This document shows positions 5,482 to 5,605 of a DNA stretch of 5,605 nt, in pieces. The translations under genes and the position numbers were made by a program. The stretch's first letter is position 1; the number at the start of each line of letters is the position of its first letter. Where the stretch lies: positions 1 through 5,605 of the forward strand of contig NZ_JAKIUR010000094.1 of assembly GCF_021647475.1 (NCBI RefSeq). The letters are read 5' to 3'. This DNA is from Lutibacter sp. Lineage in GTDB: Bacteria > Bacteroidota > Bacteroidia > Flavobacteriales > Flavobacteriaceae. The notes beneath the pieces were generated by a model. It searched no databases. It was not told the origin of the DNA and was given only the letters and a program-made list of their open reading frames with translations.

Positions 5482-5605
5482 CAGGGCAAACTCACACTTT
5501 TATTTTCAATATCCTTAATAAATAGTCTTCATCCCAAGCCGCTTTGAGTCTTTTGCTTTTAACCGACAGTTTTTTAGTTTGTTCATTTTTCAGGAGGTTC
5601 AAGGC
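5482..5605 (-). mobile_element. 3' end of an ISAs1-family insertion sequence (right copy, truncated by the window)
   Basis: This is the same element as at the left edge, in the opposite orientation. Its end CAGGGCAAACTCACACTT is at 5482-5499, 16 bp past the stop codon of the relic dehydrogenase tail (5463-5465). With the left copy it brackets the whole five-gene region, transposase C-termini pointing inward. Only the last 124 bp are visible. Confidence 0.8.
5492..5605 (-). CDS. ISAs1-family transposase, C-terminal 37 codons (5' part outside the window)
   Basis: The complement is open from 5605 to TGA at 5494-5492 and encodes the same 37 residues as the left copy (ALNLLKNEQ at the start of the visible part, WDEDYLLRILKIKV at the end). 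The complete identity implies two recent copies, or one element seen twice. The catalytic region is beyond the window edge. Confidence 0.75.
   Translation of the reverse strand, partial: ALNLLKNEQTKKLSVKSKRLKAAWDEDYLLRILKIKV

Larger units (their letters stand above)
5481..5605 (-). repeat. Right arm of the 125-bp perfect inverted repeat
   Basis: This is the exact reverse complement of 2-126. It begins one base before the insertion-sequence end CAGGGC at 5482 and runs to the last base of the window. Confidence 0.95.

Overview
The window is AT-rich DNA (about 70% A+T by eye) from a Bacteroidota, most likely a member of the Flavobacteriaceae. The evidence is a 75-residue PspC mini-protein of flavobacterial type ending in KRSSVFDL, an exact TAnnTTTG promoter box ahead of the symporter gene, start codons without Shine-Dalgarno sequences, a signal-like N-terminus ending TFAQ, and a membrane-anchored protein with three helix-hairpin-helix units. 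These assignments come from reading the sequence and from family knowledge; no database search was run.

Layout. The two ends (2-126 and 5481-5605) are a perfect 125-bp inverted repeat. Each end encodes the last 37 codons of an ISAs1-family transposase, reading inward, and stops at an insertion-sequence end with CAGGG termini. The window is therefore the stretch between two oppositely oriented copies of one insertion sequence, each cut off by the window edge. Between them are five intact genes, all on the + strand: a PspC-domain mini-protein (171-398), a two-TM potassium channel with a cytoplasmic RCK domain (405-1400), a sodium:alanine/glycine symporter (1512-3122), a helix-hairpin-helix protein (3134-4006) and an acyl-CoA dehydrogenase of the long-chain/isovaleryl type (4026-5183). 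Spacing suggests two transcription units: pspC-channel (6 nt apart), then symporter-HHH-dehydrogenase (11 and 19 nt apart) from a promoter at about 1444-1473.

The genes look like ordinary chromosomal functions (envelope/stress, K+ conductance, Na+-driven amino-acid uptake, DNA-binding-type HHH, acyl-CoA oxidation) and do not form an obvious single pathway. I see no new defence or toxin system in them.

The unusual part is 5137-5481. After the dehydrogenase stop codon lies a second, diverged copy of that gene's own 3' end. This copy is interrupted by a 190-bp, GC-rich, MITE-like element with 8-bp target duplications (ATAGATAA). Removing the element and one duplication restores a reading frame ending AKMIIDKKEYNSAT-stop, against AKMIIDKKEYKPST-stop in the intact gene. 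Inside the element, two head-to-head hairpin units each carry a smaller palindrome at the same point, and their outer stems differ by paired, compensating bases.
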